In this document: positions 9,155-19,836 of the stretch, piece by piece
Position numbering within the stretch: position 1 is the first letter of the stretch
Layout: the number at the start of each line of letters is the position of its first letter
Source of the DNA: Spongospora subterranea
Lineage: Eukaryota; Endomyxa; Phytomyxea; Plasmodiophorida; Plasmodiophoridae
Assembly (NCBI GenBank): GCA_900404475.1
Contig: OUQQ01000464.1
Span: 4,401-25,089, forward strand
Length of the DNA stretch: 20,689 nucleotides
Reading direction: 5' to 3'
Notes under the pieces: generated by a model
What the model was told of the DNA's origin: nothing
What the model saw: only the letters and a program-made list of their open reading frames with translations
The model's database searches: none
Position numbers and translations under genes: made by a program

Positions 9155-11490
9155 TCACTTGGCACGCCATCCACTCATTCGAGCATAGAACTCCATCAAT
9201 CCATAACTCTTACGGACGTGGTCGGAACGAGAGGTGAAACTGCTAAGACGAAGTTGGACTAGGACGATGGTCGGAACTAGGACGGAAACGAAGGTGATGG
9301 GAACGAGGACGTACAATCTGAACGAAGGTATATTCACATAAGGCAGTAATTCAATCTGAGCAACGTCGGACCGCAAGCGGCATCGCTGACAATTCTCAAA
9401 CCTACGCAAGCGCATCCCTTGATTTCATCAGCGCTATGTGAACAAGCCCAGCCCAGGTCAAACGTGGCAGGTACTGTACACCTCCTTATGTGAATACACC
9501 TTCGTTCAGCCATCCTAGATAGTTCCAACCATCGCCCTAGCCCACCTTTGTTTCCGCTCTCGTTCCGGCCCTCGTCCGTAACAATGAACATTTTTGAACA
9601 GGCAATAGATGAGTTCAATCAGTATAGAACATAAAAGTCGGATTTGTCGAGTGCAGTTAACTTTCAACCCATTCTTGCGCTGCTTTTGCCTCAACAACAA
9701 TGAATGACGGCGTATTTCCCAGGACAGAGACACCGCGAGCACAACGGACGCTCTTTCGCATAATTTGGTTCCAGTACGCTCACAGGTCGAACACCCGCAG
9801 ATCACGCCAAAATCAAAGTTGGCCTAAACCAAAAATATATCATGGGGGGAATCACTGAAGAATCGTTCAAGACGAAATCATGTTTTTCATTGTTAGAACC
9901 CATTCGTTCATGTCGTCCGACAGCCAACGAGTGTTCTGGGCATAATTCTTTTCACTACTGGACGATTTGATCTCATCATCTTGGTCATAGAAGAATTTGA
10001 TGGATTTGTTGCTCCTTCCTAAGGAGTCGCAATGCCTGAACATTTTCGTCTGCGTTCAGCATTAGCGCCTGTTTACATCAACTTTCCTTACATGGTTTCA
10101 TATGAAAACTTTTCACCGTTCAAAATTCGTCCAATGAATCTGAACTTCCGGTGACGAAGTTTAGCAGGAATCTCCGGAAATTTCGAAGCAGTTACGCTGA
10201 TAAGTCTTTTTATGCCATACGCCTCTCACTATTTTTCATTATTGTGGAGAACTGTTGTCGACGGAGGTGGTCAGTAGAGTCTACGAGAGCAAGTAATACG
10301 CAGAAATGACTAAATTTAAAAGTGAATTGATTTACATCCTCATAAACATCTGAGTCGGGGAGAGGATCGACCCAAATACTCGGAAGTTTGTCGTGAATAC
10401 CGACAGATCGCAACCAATAGACAATTGAGATGGATTGACTGCACTTATCAACCTCGCGGTCAGCTTCTCATTGAGTTGTTTCAATTACAGAACCATAATC
10501 TGGTTACACTCCAATTTTCGAAATATCCTTTCCGAACTGTGTTTGCCAATACTACATAAAATACCGCCAATTGGTTGGTGAAGGATTGACCCCTTTGGTC
10601 ATGGGCCATCTAACGACAATGGTTTCATTTGACGACAATTTCGCCCCAAAATACTAAAAATATGTCTTGGGAATGTGCAACGATAAAATACTGAAATTGA
10701 AACCGATGGATAGAGCCTTGCTTCGAACGTTATGTGCCAGATGTCAAGAATTGACGATAAAGTCATCATCACTACGATGCCGACGCGTCCGTTTAATCTC
10801 GATGTACTCAATCTAGTGAAATCTTGCTATTGTATTGCTTTTTACACTGTTTGATAGTCTTTCATCCGCATTTTTAGCCCACACCTCCTCACAATCAAAC
10901 CATCGTGACCCTAAACCATAAAAATATAAAGGCGACAATCGAGTAAATTTTTCTGTATCTGAAGGTTATGCCAGAGGCTTTTGTCAACACTTCCCTAAAG
11001 TCAAGAATGAACAATTACCGTGTCAAAAATATTTGAATCAGTCAAGATCAGCGAAAAAGTTATCGCCGAATTAAACAATCTCGGCAGGATTTTGGGCAAA
11101 TTTTCAAGTTGTTCATAAATAAGCCATCACAGGGCAAAAAAAGGTCAGCGACAATCGTTTTCGGCATTCAGTTTTCGAACAATTGATCAATCATGTCAGC
11201 CGCCTATAGAGCCAGATTGCAACTGAGGATATAGAGAGTTTAACTAATCTGTAGTCGGCGGCGCTTGCTGCTGGCGTAGGAGCACCCGAGACCCGACGGC
11301 GACGGATGCTGACTGGGGCGAGTCCGCTCTGAGTCTGAAATCTGAATAATTCTGTCGCAGACTGGCAGGGACGAGTGTGCGGTGGGTACAGATTACAGAA
11401 GTACTGTACGCGTTGGTGTTGCATGATATTGCGCCACTGTTCGGTTACTACTTCACGGCGACAATACTCTCAGGTATTCCTGGCGATTCC
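9155..11490. other. Long gene-poor region with GA-rich island
   Basis: No convincing gene is seen. At about 9210-9330 the plus strand is purine-rich, with irregular repeats of GAACGAGGACG- and GGACTAGGACG-like units. A complementary pyrimidine-rich patch (CGTTCCGGCCCTCGTCCG) lies near 9562. ORFs at 9155-9415, 9334-9618 and 9515-9805 (minus) overlap this low-complexity DNA and are probably its by-product. ORFs at 10210-10413 and 10599-10811 (minus) have no recognisable motifs. Confidence 0.35.
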
Positions 11491-14279
11491 ATGTCGAATG
11501 TGGCCCTGTTATTAGGTCAGCTAAAAACCCTTAATGTTGTCACACCACCACCTTCGTATCAAGGAACGGACCAGTTGGATCAATTGATTACAACTCAACA
11601 TCCAAGTAAGCAATGTTCCCAAATCAATATCGAGCCGGTTATATTCATGTGTGACGCCACGTTTAGGGACCTTGTTCATTGATCAAATCATTAATCGTAT
11701 ACTTTTCCCTGGCGATCATGACCGTTCATCGCCATCGAAATTATATCTTGACGATAACTGGACGACACTTCTCCCGGGATACCTTCAGCAGTTCACGATC
11801 CCCAGGACATCTTATATCAACGATTTTATTTCCAATCCTCGCTTCATTCCTGCTGTTGTCTCGTTGCTGTCGAACAAGTTATACGCCACTATCTCGCTGA
11901 AAATTTTGTCAAACTGTCTCGTATCTTCATCGTCTCCATATGATATATGTAACTCTATTCTTGCCTCTGACTGCTGTCAATATCTTGATCAGGTAATCAA
12001 CTTTTCATTGTTGCGGCGTCTTAGCAACCCGAAGCGTTCCCTTCGCATATTTTTTTTCGCATTGTTGACATATGAATCGATTTTGGATCATTGTTTGATC
12101 TCGAAGTTGCTCAACATCGAATTAGATTTTATCGAGCCCTAATTCGGCGTTCAACTTGATGCTGGACGCATCTGAAATCATAACCCACATGTCTCGGTTT
12201 GGTGCATATCGAACCGAAGATGAATTCTTTGTTGATCAGCAGGTCCTGCTTGGTGGCATCTGCAGCCGCGCGTTTCACTTGGCACTTCTTCTTTACGATC
12301 AACTGCAAAGTCCAGCGATCGGTGAAGAACTGTATAGACAACGCTGCGCCATCCCCAGGTTGTCTGTTCATCCTTCCAAGGCAGTGGTGTTGTGACGTTT
12401 AATGTGTCTGATTAGGGATAACGATGCGGAATTTCGCGTTGAATTCGAGAGGTCCCCTCGACTGGTAGCGAAAATCATCGAGTCATTATCCCAGTCGTTC
12501 TTGTACCTGCATGCCACAGCCAATGAGTGAGGGCACTTCCCATATCAAGTCCTCCATATTCATTGTGGTTGTAGAACGGTTCTACAGACATATCTAGATG
12601 AGGCGACGGAGACCTGCATGTGCCGCATGGCCTTGAGATGTTTGTCGCAAAACGGTGGAGTTCTAGCCGCCTATCCCATGTCGTTGACCGGAAGTATGCT
12701 CGCTGACCTCATATCGGTCGTCACTCATCTCGATCCGCAGTATTCTACCGAGTTCCGCCCCGATCATTGTATGTCAGTGCTGCTAATTTTTAATTTGTCA
12801 ACGCGTTTGCTCGTTGGTTTACCTTTCGCTCGCGTTGCTTGCACTTATGCGGGGTAGTAACGACAAGTAAATTCAGATTTCACCGAGACCCATTTGCAAT
12901 CGTGCAAGCTGCGCTTCAAGTTCGAAGTCTGGTGCATTGACCGGTTTATGCTTTGTGATAACTCTGAAGGAAGCCTAATGAATGAGCTGGTGCATTGGGT
13001 CGTCTCTGATCCTAGGCAGAAACCACGGATTCTTTCAGGTGTAATTTAAATTTTGTTTGTTTGCATGAAAGTCACGATTCATCCTTTTTTTCAGTATTTC
13101 AACGGTTCTTGTTGTGCTGCTGTATTTCGCTGAAATGTTGTTTGTACATATTGCATGAGTATTGTAGTGTTTTCACAGGGAGATTATTATCACTAACTCT
13201 TGTTGAGCAGATCGAAAAAAGTTTCATCCAGAGACGGATTTAGATGAGGGGTCCATCATGAAATTTATCGCCAATGTTCTTGGTACAATCAATGGTACCT
13301 TATCGTGTTTGGCCAACATCGTTCGAGTTCGTCCTTTGCCAGCCCAGGTTTTATCGGAGCTCGCTTTCTTTCATCATGTACAGTATTGAGTTGGACTCGA
13401 TCATTTATTTATTATTTTCGCACTTGTTTCTTCAATGTGGATTCCATTTTTTTTTTCTGGGTCGCATTGATTTTGCCAAAGTTCTGTTGCCACATAACGT
13501 TAATGGTAAGAGGAAGGGTCAATTTTTGTCGATAAAATTCAACCATAGATATCTGGTTAACTTGTGGTGTCGTGCCAAGTCATGTTCTTATCGTCCTTTA
13601 GGCAATGACACAGCTGGGTACAGGAGCCTATGGCAGTGACGTTCGCGTTATTGGATACAAAACCCATTCAAAAAGTATTTCTAAGCATATAACACAGACG
13701 ATAGAAGAAGGCGTTGCTTTGATTCTTATCTTGCAACATTTTCTCCATAAACAGCCAGTGTACGTAATCGCCAATGTGACACTATGAAACAGCTGTTCGA
13801 AATCTAACAATGTTAGTTTGTAGTGCGATCGATTTAGACCGTTTGCGTAGTATAGCATTAGACAATGCTGCCGACGCCAAGGCTAGAGGAAAGGAACTGA
13901 TGGAAAGAGGTATGTATTCGTAGCTCTTCTTCGTGCGTGTCGCTAAAAGTTCTTTGTTACTGTAACCGGAATATAGGTGAGTTTGATGCCGCCATTTCTG
14001 CCTATAGCAGTGCAGTACAACTTCTTGAGCACTTGGATGACAGCCTGAGTGATGAATGCATAGCTTGTATTGCTGATAGGTTCTAATTTCTAATGCGAAA
14101 TTGGTAAGAGTAGCACTTTTTTCTGATTTTGTTTGCACAGGTCTGAATGCTTTGTTTTAAAAACGAGTTTCTTCAATGCACATGTCGATGCCGTTCGCGC
14201 ACTCGAATTACGACCTGATAATCCTAGTTTTCAGAAAAGACTAAAAACAATTAAAGTCCGTTGCCAACAATTGCTGTAA
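11491..14279 (+). CDS. Uncharacterised ARM/HEAT-like plus TPR protein, 11 exons
   Basis: I do not recognise this gene. Exons modelled from splice sites and phase: 11491-11605, 11667-11992, 12126-12358, 12416-12526, 12575-12768, 12877-13038, 13211-13347, 13602-13674, 13793-13909, 13977-14079 and 14141-14279. All ten joins keep the frame and give 569 residues. The N-terminal part is helical and armadillo-like (FIPAVVSLLSNKLYATISLK, then ILSNCLV). The middle has more helical segments (SPRLVAKIIESLSQSFLYLH; TCMCRMALRCLSQNGG). The C-terminal ~100 residues resemble TPR helices: ADAKARGKELMERGEFDAAI with AYSSAV at about 477-503, then VDAVRALELRPDNPSF with a basic capping helix. That layout suggests a chaperone-linked or scaffold protein, which is inference only. 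No signal peptide or membrane span is seen. The weakest donors are those after 12358 (GTTGTC), 13347 (GTTTTA) and 14079 (GTTCTA). The frame is open upstream of the chosen ATG without another ATG. Confidence 0.7.
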
Positions 14280-14546
14280 ATATTCCTACAAATTCCTCTG
14301 TTCCGAAAGTTTGCATATCCGCTGTGTGAAGTAATCACCGGAACATTCAGAACCGGCAATATTTTCATGGACCATTCGCAGGAGATTGCTGATTATATAT
14401 AAATTGTACAGATGTGACACTTTGACGTTGACGGAAAACATATCGACGACTTTATGGGTTGTGAGTACACTCTATGTAAATATTGACCGTCGATCATTCT
14501 TTGTTTTGACAAAAATCAAAGAGTACAATGCACAATTTGTATAAAA
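14280..14546. other. Intergenic between ARM/TPR gene and centrin (left part)
   Basis: No full gene is seen. A GTGAGT donor at 14461 and an AG at 14522-14523 could define a 63-nt intron joining an open frame (14418-14460) to the small ORF at 14547-14663, but an in-frame stop at 14415 blocks extension to the left. Confidence 0.3.
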
Positions 14547-14663
14547 ATGTTGGATTTGGATAAGGAAAACGACCCGCCACTTAAGAATGAGCTGCATAGA
14601 ATGGCAAGTGACCACAACGACCTTCGCTGCTGGACACATTTTTCTGGCTTCGGGTCGAATTAA
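14547..14663 (+). CDS. Possible short exon or small ORF, 38 codons
   Basis: This ATG-initiated frame reads MLDLDKENDPPLKNELHRMA and ends CWTHFSGFGSN. With the possible upstream acceptor at 14523 the frame extends to include LQCTICIK, a C-x2-C pair. Its composition looks coding, but it is very short, matches no family I know and lies between two solid genes. It may be a terminal exon, a relic or chance. Confidence 0.2.
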   Translation: MLDLDKENDPPLKNELHRMASDHNDLRCWTHFSGFGSN

Positions 14664-14963
14664 GAAGCGACCTGTTTTGTGTTTGTAAGGCGAACGCTTT
14701 CGCCTATAATGTTTTTTATAACCAGCTCAAACGTTTTTGCAAGTGGCAGTTGCCCTAGTTTGCAGCTGGTCAGAAACCTACAGCCTGCATTTGCAAGTGC
14801 AAACCGCTTTCTGGCTTTCAACAGTATGGCATAAACAAAGTACAGTTAGGCGCCACTGTCGCCACACAACTGCGCAACTGTGGGACCGTCTGTGATCGGC
14901 TGTTTCTGCGAAAACAGTGTGTCGAAATTCAGAACTTACCAATCGGTGATTCTCTATTGGTGA
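14664..14963. other. Upstream region of centrin
   Basis: This 300 bp lies between the small ORF and the centrin start codon and should contain its promoter and 5' UTR. An AT-rich patch (CCTATAATGTTTTTTATAACC, about 14701-14721) could serve as a TATA-like element but lies some 240 bp upstream, so this is only a suggestion. Confidence 0.3.
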
Positions 14964-15539
14964 ATGGCGAACCGAAGAATGGAATACGGCGGAATCGCAC
15001 CTCGTATCAAACCGCGGCGAAAATCACGGCCTGATCTTAGTGAGGAGCAGAAACAGGAGATCAAGGAGGCGTTTGATTTATTTGATACCGATAAGAGTGG
15101 AACGATCGATTATCACGAACTAAAAGTTGCGATGCGCGCTCTTGGGTTTGATGTCAACAAACAAGAAGTCACAAAATTAATGCAGGAGTATGATCGCAAT
15201 GAATCTGGACATGTTGAATATGCGGATTTTGTTGAAATCAGTATGTTTTTGCCGATAGATTGCACCTGAGTTTGCGTTAATGCTGTTTTGGCTGTAGTGA
15301 CACAGAAGATTGCAGAAAGAGATCCAGATGAAGAAATAATGAAGGCGTTCGCGCTGTTTGATGAAGACAATACAGGAAAAATATCTCTGAAGAATCTGCG
15401 GAAAGTCGCCCGAGAACTTGGCGAAAATCTAGCTGATGACGAATTACAAGCGATGATCGACGAATTCGATAAGAATCAAGACGGAGAAATCGACGCTGAA
15501 GAATTTATGGCAATCATGAAACAAACCAGTATTTACTGA
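14964..15539 (+). CDS. Centrin (caltractin), two exons
   Basis: Centrins are EF-hand calcium-binding proteins of centrioles and basal bodies; centrin-2 also acts in the XPC repair complex and in nuclear-pore mRNA export (family knowledge). Exons 14964-15240 and 15298-15539 join in phase across a 57-nt intron (A|GTATGT...GTAG|TG) and give 172 residues, the length of human centrin-2. A basic N-terminal tail ([12 protein letters not shown]) precedes four EF-hands with loops at 41-52, 77-88, 114-125 and 150-161. Loops 1 and 4 have the full ligand set ending in Glu. Loop 2 ends in Asp and loop 3 in Asn, as in human centrin-2, so calcium binding there is probably weak or absent. Further family signatures are [29 protein letters not shown] and the C-terminal KQTSIY (KKTSLY in human). 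It is closest in style to the centrin-1/2 group. Confidence 0.96.
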
Positions 15540-15565
15540 TTGTCCTATTGTAAATGGGTTTCGTT

Positions 15566-15571
15566 AATAAA
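15566..15571 (+). terminator. AATAAA poly(A) signal of centrin
   Basis: A canonical AATAAA lies 27 nt after the centrin stop codon. It implies a very short 3' UTR, with cleavage expected roughly 10-30 nt further on. Confidence 0.75.
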
Positions 15572-15588
15572 ATCCATCGCTTTCATTA

Positions 15589-15996
15589 TTATTCTAAATT
15601 CCAGTTTGTTCCTTTGCGCTCGTCTATTTCTGGAACCACTCTACTTGATTGCACCCATTTGACCAAAACATAACAAGCAATATGATGTTCGCCTTTATCA
15701 AACATAGATCCATGGTCTCCTCGTTGCGTTGCTGTTAACCGGTTTCCATAGGCCTCGCTCTCTCGACGATGACCTTGGTTCAAAAGCAACAACAAAATTC
15801 TGGCGCCCGGATAGTCTAACTCACAGACAAGGGCGAATACCTTTCCTGACAAATAACGGAAGCTCTTGTTTACCCTCGTCAAGATGAAAAACAAGGTCAT
15901 TTCATGTCTTACGTTGGGTGATTTATATCGACAAAAATATTGTCTGTTAAGAAGCTTTGCTAGTATGAATAGACAAAACTTGCTGGCCATATGCAT
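15589..15996 (-). CDS. Hypothetical ORF, 135 codons, antisense flank of centrin
   Basis: This uninterrupted minus-strand ORF starts at an ATG and ends just beyond the centrin poly(A) signal, so the two would be convergent. It includes SGKVFALVCELDYPGARILL and FDKGEHHIACYVLVKWVQSS. I recognise no family and see no poly(A) signal, since the ORF end abuts centrin. The length is above chance expectation in such AT-rich DNA but not decisive. A transposon relic or chance ORF is as likely as a gene. Confidence 0.22.
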   Translation of the reverse strand: MHMASKFCLFILAKLLNRQYFCRYKSPNVRHEMTLFFILTRVNKSFRYLSGKVFALVCELDYPGARILLLLLNQGHRRESEAYGNRLTATQRGDHGSMFDKGEHHIACYVLVKWVQSSRVVPEIDERKGTNWNLE

Positions 15997-17400
15997 GAAT
16001 GCTTGAATAATTTTTCAAGTCGGTGCTGGTCGGTTCCGATCTCATCATTGTGGTCGAAAAGTTAGTGTAGCTCGCAATCTGCCCAGGACCATTCTGTTCG
16101 GCATTTTGCACCGGATTTGTGTTGGAGCGATAACCAATCTGATTATCATTGACAGTTCTGCTTCCAAATTACTGAAGTTCAGGCCTGTCCATGATCGTCA
16201 GAGTGATGAACGAACCTCCTTACACAAGGGCAAGAACCAGATAACTCTGAAATCAACTCGGCCCCAAACAAGCATTGCTATGGCCTGAAGTTTTCGTCAT
16301 ACCATCGTGGGCATTTGCAAAAACGTCAATGGACGTTGCCGATATGCGTTCCTGATTCTGACCACGGTATTAGCCTCTCAACTCATTCACAGCTTGGATC
16401 CATATAAGCGAACTTCAGGCGTATTCTCTCGTAGCAATTTTGGATTCTTGAGCATCTAGTATTTGTTTTATTTAACCATTCACCTCCAATTCGCAAAATT
16501 TCAAACATTTTCGCAGTAATCTGTCCTGAAACAAAGCTCGACAAGCATCGCTGGTTCTATTACCCGGATTCGGTTTACCATTGCACTTGATCGAATGACC
16601 CTTAGAACGTGAACAGAAAATCCAGCAGATTCGGTTCTTTTTTAAGCAGTTAGTTCGTGGATGTTGGTTATATCTATTCAAGTTATGTCAGGTTCAACTT
16701 TTTGGTTGTTGACTAGTGACAGTTTTCCCTTGAGGAAAGCGGTCTGTGAAAATTTCTGAGTGTGGCAACAAGGTCTTCCAACAAAAACAAGGTATCGCCA
16801 TGGGGCACGAATTGTGCTGTTCAATGCGCTGATCTCCACCTCATTGTTCGGTCAACTTCTTCTTAAGAAAAGAAGGAGAACGACGTATTCTCCATTGATA
16901 TTAAACTGCTCTCTGGGATGTCAGGGCGAAGGCTGAGAACGGAAAGTGTTTAGGTGGTTCCTGCTACAGTAATAGAGTTGGTCAGTGGTAGCAGATGGAG
17001 GAGGTGGCTAATTCGCTGGTTGTCGAAGTGACCACAAATTACTTACCACAAAGCTTAACTGCTTGAATTTGAGAAAGATTGTCCAATCTTGAAGAAGAAA
17101 CCTTGGCCTCGTTAATATGCCATAGTTAACATATGACGCCATGGTTATGGGTCAACTTTCCGACCATGATTATTATCATGATTGGGTTTCAAGGCTCCCC
17201 TGCCGTTCAGGCAGCCCCCATAATTTTCAAAAGACTTGACGCTATCCTGACTCTACATTCCAAAAAACTGTTCTTGATCCCCATGAACAAGCTTTCAGTC
17301 GGAAACCACTCTTAATACTTCCTGTTTTCCGTGGTTCGCCCAACTTGCATAACCTGACCCTTGCCCACAACCAGCCCGGCCTATAGTAGGAGCCCAATCA
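15997..17400. other. Gene-poor region
   Basis: Short ORFs occur on both strands (16106-16288 plus, 16472-16681 minus, 17133-17315 plus) without motifs that I can assign. The minus-strand frame at 16472-16681 is cysteine- and lysine-rich but lacks a recognisable zinc-finger spacing. No RNA gene was seen. Confidence 0.35.
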
Positions 17401-17468
17401 GCCGGCCGGTTTCGGTAAGGCATAAATCGACGTCAGGATGTGGTGGCTTCGGATCAGAGCAAAACATG
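17401..17468 (+). repeat. Diverged ~70 bp direct repeat, copy 1
   Basis: This segment matches 17731-17800 in the same orientation, sharing a GCCGG start, a GGTTTCGGTAAGGCAT-like block, GACGTCAGGA and GTGGTGGCTT. Substitutions are frequent, so the duplication is old. The copies are about 330 bp apart. Confidence 0.6.
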
Positions 17469-17727
17469 GAGAGGCGAACTAATCCATATTTGCAGAGACA
17501 TTACGACAGAGAAGAACCGCATCAAGCACATCCATCTGTTGTATCGTCGTCCTCAATCCCGAAGTTATTCGGACGCCTTCCTCTATAAAGAAAACGGCAA
17601 CGTCGGCATCTCAACCAGAGAACAGGCTGCCATTAGAGATACGAATTCAGCAACAATCCCATTCATTGTTCAACATTATCCACACCAGCTGCAATCTACA
17701 GATACGCAGGAGGGTCTTGACCTTTAA
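17440..17727 (+). CDS. Hypothetical ORF between direct repeats, 95 codons
   Basis: This open frame starts in repeat copy 1 and ends just before copy 2 with a TAA. It includes IKHIHLLYRRPQSRSYSDAF and VGISTREQAAIRDTNSATIP. I recognise no family, and there are no splice or poly(A) signals that favour it. Its position between two direct repeats suggests internal sequence of a small repetitive element, but chance is possible. Confidence 0.15.
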   Translation: MVASDQSKTWRGELIHICRDITTEKNRIKHIHLLYRRPQSRSYSDAFLYKENGNVGISTREQAAIRDTNSATIPFIVQHYPHQLQSTDTQEGLDL

Positions 17728-17730
17728 TGA

Positions 17731-17800
17731 GCCGGATGGGTTCGGTGAGGGCATTATTACAGACGTCAGGAGGTGGTGGCTTTGGACCAGGGCGAAACTT
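17731..17800 (+). repeat. Diverged ~70 bp direct repeat, copy 2
   Basis: This is the partner of 17401-17468. On the minus strand the copy reads FRPGPKPPPPDVCNNALTEP, which could be a fossil of coding sequence, although no family is evident. Confidence 0.6.
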
Positions 17801-17917
17801 GATGCCATAGCATAGAATCTTGTCATTTGGTTTGCTTGGGACGGACGGCTCGATGGGTTGGCCGCCGTCCTTTCCGCTGTTTAGTGCTGCGTTAGCCCAT
17901 AATTAATCGACACCAAC

Positions 17918-18202
17918 TTGCAAGTCTGTTGCTGGCTTTACCCCTTCTCGTGGCCTTCAATTCGGATTCTGAATATTCAGCAATTGTCGGTGTTCGCTGA
18001 GAGCATTCAGTTTCTGATTGATGGCGTACCGTTAACAGAAGAGGAAAAACAATCATGGACAAATGACGAATTTGTCACAAGTTTCGAACAATCACACATG
18101 ACTGGATATTTGGGATGTTTATATATTTCCCAGAAACCGCTGGCTTTACTCGGGAAAACTGGGGATACGGGGGAAGGAAGGGGACCGGGGGCTGGAATCT
18201 AG
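17918..18202 (+). CDS. Hypothetical ORF or exon, up to 94 codons
   Basis: The part from about 18000 to 18135 reads SIQFLIDGVPLTEEEKQSWT and NDEFVTSFEQSHMTGYLG, which has a soluble-protein composition. The last ~20 codons run into G-rich low-complexity DNA (GKTGDTGEGRGPGAG) and are unlikely to be coding. There is no ATG at the 5' end of this frame (it begins at TTG), so if it is real it would be an internal exon. No partner exon with a matching phase was found. I recognise no family. Confidence 0.22.
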   Translation: MQVCCWLYPFSWPSIRILNIQQLSVFAESIQFLIDGVPLTEEEKQSWTNDEFVTSFEQSHMTGYLGCLYISQKPLALLGKTGDTGEGRGPGAGI

Positions 18203-18755
18203 AGGAGGACGAGGACGGACGCGAATGGGCTAAAATCAGGAACCGGGACCCGAGAACGGACTGATTACGCGAACAAGGAGGTCATTCAATCTGTGATTCG
18301 ATTTGTACAACGGGTCGTGCGAACACATACAGACGAACAGCAACGCAAGAAAAGGTATATCGGAGATGCATGTTTTCGGTGCAATCATCGGAAGTGTTCA
18401 ACCGCCACCTGGTGTGCATCGTCCTGAATATGGAAGAAATCGATCACCAAAACAGCTATAGTAGGAGTATTCAAGAATGTTTTAGCGGTCTTGGTTAACA
18501 AAGCGATCGATCGAAAAACGACGAGGATATGTTCGAGCATTGATTGATTAACCTGCAGCAACCCCATTCCCCATTGGAGTAAAAAACCGAGACGAGATCG
18601 TATCCCAAACGAACGAGGTGTTCAACAAAAACAAAACCACGTCATTATTGGATTTCGATTACTCGCCATCAGGTCATCTCTGAACCTGTCCAACTGTCTT
18701 GGCCATGTACAATGATGACTCAATGATGAGCCCATTTCCTGGTTCACCGGACGGG
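18203..18755. other. Gene-poor, starts in purine-rich DNA
   Basis: The first ~100 bp is purine-rich (GGAGGACGAGGACGGACG and similar units), resembling the island near 9210-9330. The remainder has only a 60-codon minus-strand ORF (18385-18567) without a motif. Confidence 0.3.
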
Positions 18756-18790
18756 AGTGGCCAGTGTGGGTCCCACCCACACTGACCACT
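18756..18790. repeat. Imperfect inverted repeat, 16-bp arms
   Basis: AGTGGCCAGTGTGGGT (18756-18771) and ACCCACACTGACCACT (18775-18790) are reverse complements except for one position, separated by CCC. The arms would form a stable hairpin in RNA or a cruciform in DNA. It lies about 170 bp upstream of the HINT start codon. Confidence 0.8.
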
Positions 18791-18814
18791 TAATAAGTCC
18801 ACTGTTGTGGTGTC

Positions 18815-18835
18815 GCAGTTCAGACTGTGAACTGC
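18815..18835. repeat. Perfect inverted repeat, 8-bp arms
   Basis: GCAGTTCA and TGAACTGC flank a 5-nt GACTG loop. The hairpin sits 24 bp after the larger inverted repeat, within the presumed 5' flank of the HINT gene. It may be an element end or a protein-binding palindrome; the sequence alone does not decide. Confidence 0.6.
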
Positions 18836-18900
18836 ACTGTGATGTGAAGTCCGATGGGCCTGAGTGAGTGAATCCCTGAATCAGTATTCATGAATTATAA

Positions 18901-18908
18901 TATTTATA
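18901..18908 (+). promoter_or_regulatory. Possible TATA-like element for HINT
   Basis: TATTTATA, in an AATTATAATATTTATACG context, lies 55 bp upstream of the HINT start codon at 18963, followed by G/C-rich DNA. The spacing would allow a short 5' UTR. The call is speculative. Confidence 0.3.
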
Positions 18909-18962
18909 CGTAGGGGGTCGCTCTCCGGGTCGGCCCCACTCGGCACTGTGCCAGTGTCAAGC

Positions 18963-19550
<588 letters not shown>

Positions 19551-19565
19551 TCATACCGTCAATTG

Positions 19566-19571
19566 ATTAAA
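19566..19571 (+). terminator. ATTAAA poly(A) signal of HINT
   Basis: ATTAAA, the common variant of the poly(A) hexamer, lies 16 nt after the HINT stop codon. It would give a very short 3' UTR, like that of the centrin gene. Confidence 0.5.
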
Positions 19572-19836
19572 GAGTGATATATATCGCTCGCTCAATCGGC
19601 TCTTGTTGTTACCGCCATCCCAATCTAGTTGCCTGACGTCACCAGGTCGTTATCTGACAATGACCTTATGTAACGATATTCTACTGCTGTCAACGATACG
19701 GGGTAGTTTTTACAGCCAGATATTGAGGAGATGCCAACGCTAGCGTAGATCAACCGATTTTAGGCCAAAATATCGAGTGCTGACCAGACACAATCGTTGC
19801 ATTAATCATATTAAGGTCGTGTCTTCCGCGATACGA
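19572..19836. other. Intergenic between convergent genes
   Basis: No gene or repeat was recognised between the HINT 3' end and the stop codon of the minus-strand ORF at 19837-20385. Confidence 0.4.

Noticed and set aside
9334..9805. Overlapping minus-strand ORFs of 94 and 96 codons
   Set aside because: They run through low-complexity pyrimidine-rich DNA, carry no motif and overlap each other in different frames.
11377..11490. Open frame extending the ARM/TPR gene upstream
   Set aside because: No upstream ATG in this frame, and a CTCTCAG acceptor-like site at about 11467-11473 fits a leader; the ATG at 11491 is preferred.
11993..12025. A 32-nt intron after exon 2 of the ARM/TPR gene
   Set aside because: It would be very short and leads to an in-frame TGA; the 133-nt intron to 12125 keeps the frame.
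15113..15370. 85-codon minus-strand ORF over centrin
   Set aside because: It is an antisense shadow of a strongly supported EF-hand gene and spans its intron.
17940..18000. Signal-peptide-like run LLLALPLLVAF in an alternate frame
   Set aside because: No start codon precedes it and a stop follows within about 20 codons; no splice continuation was found.
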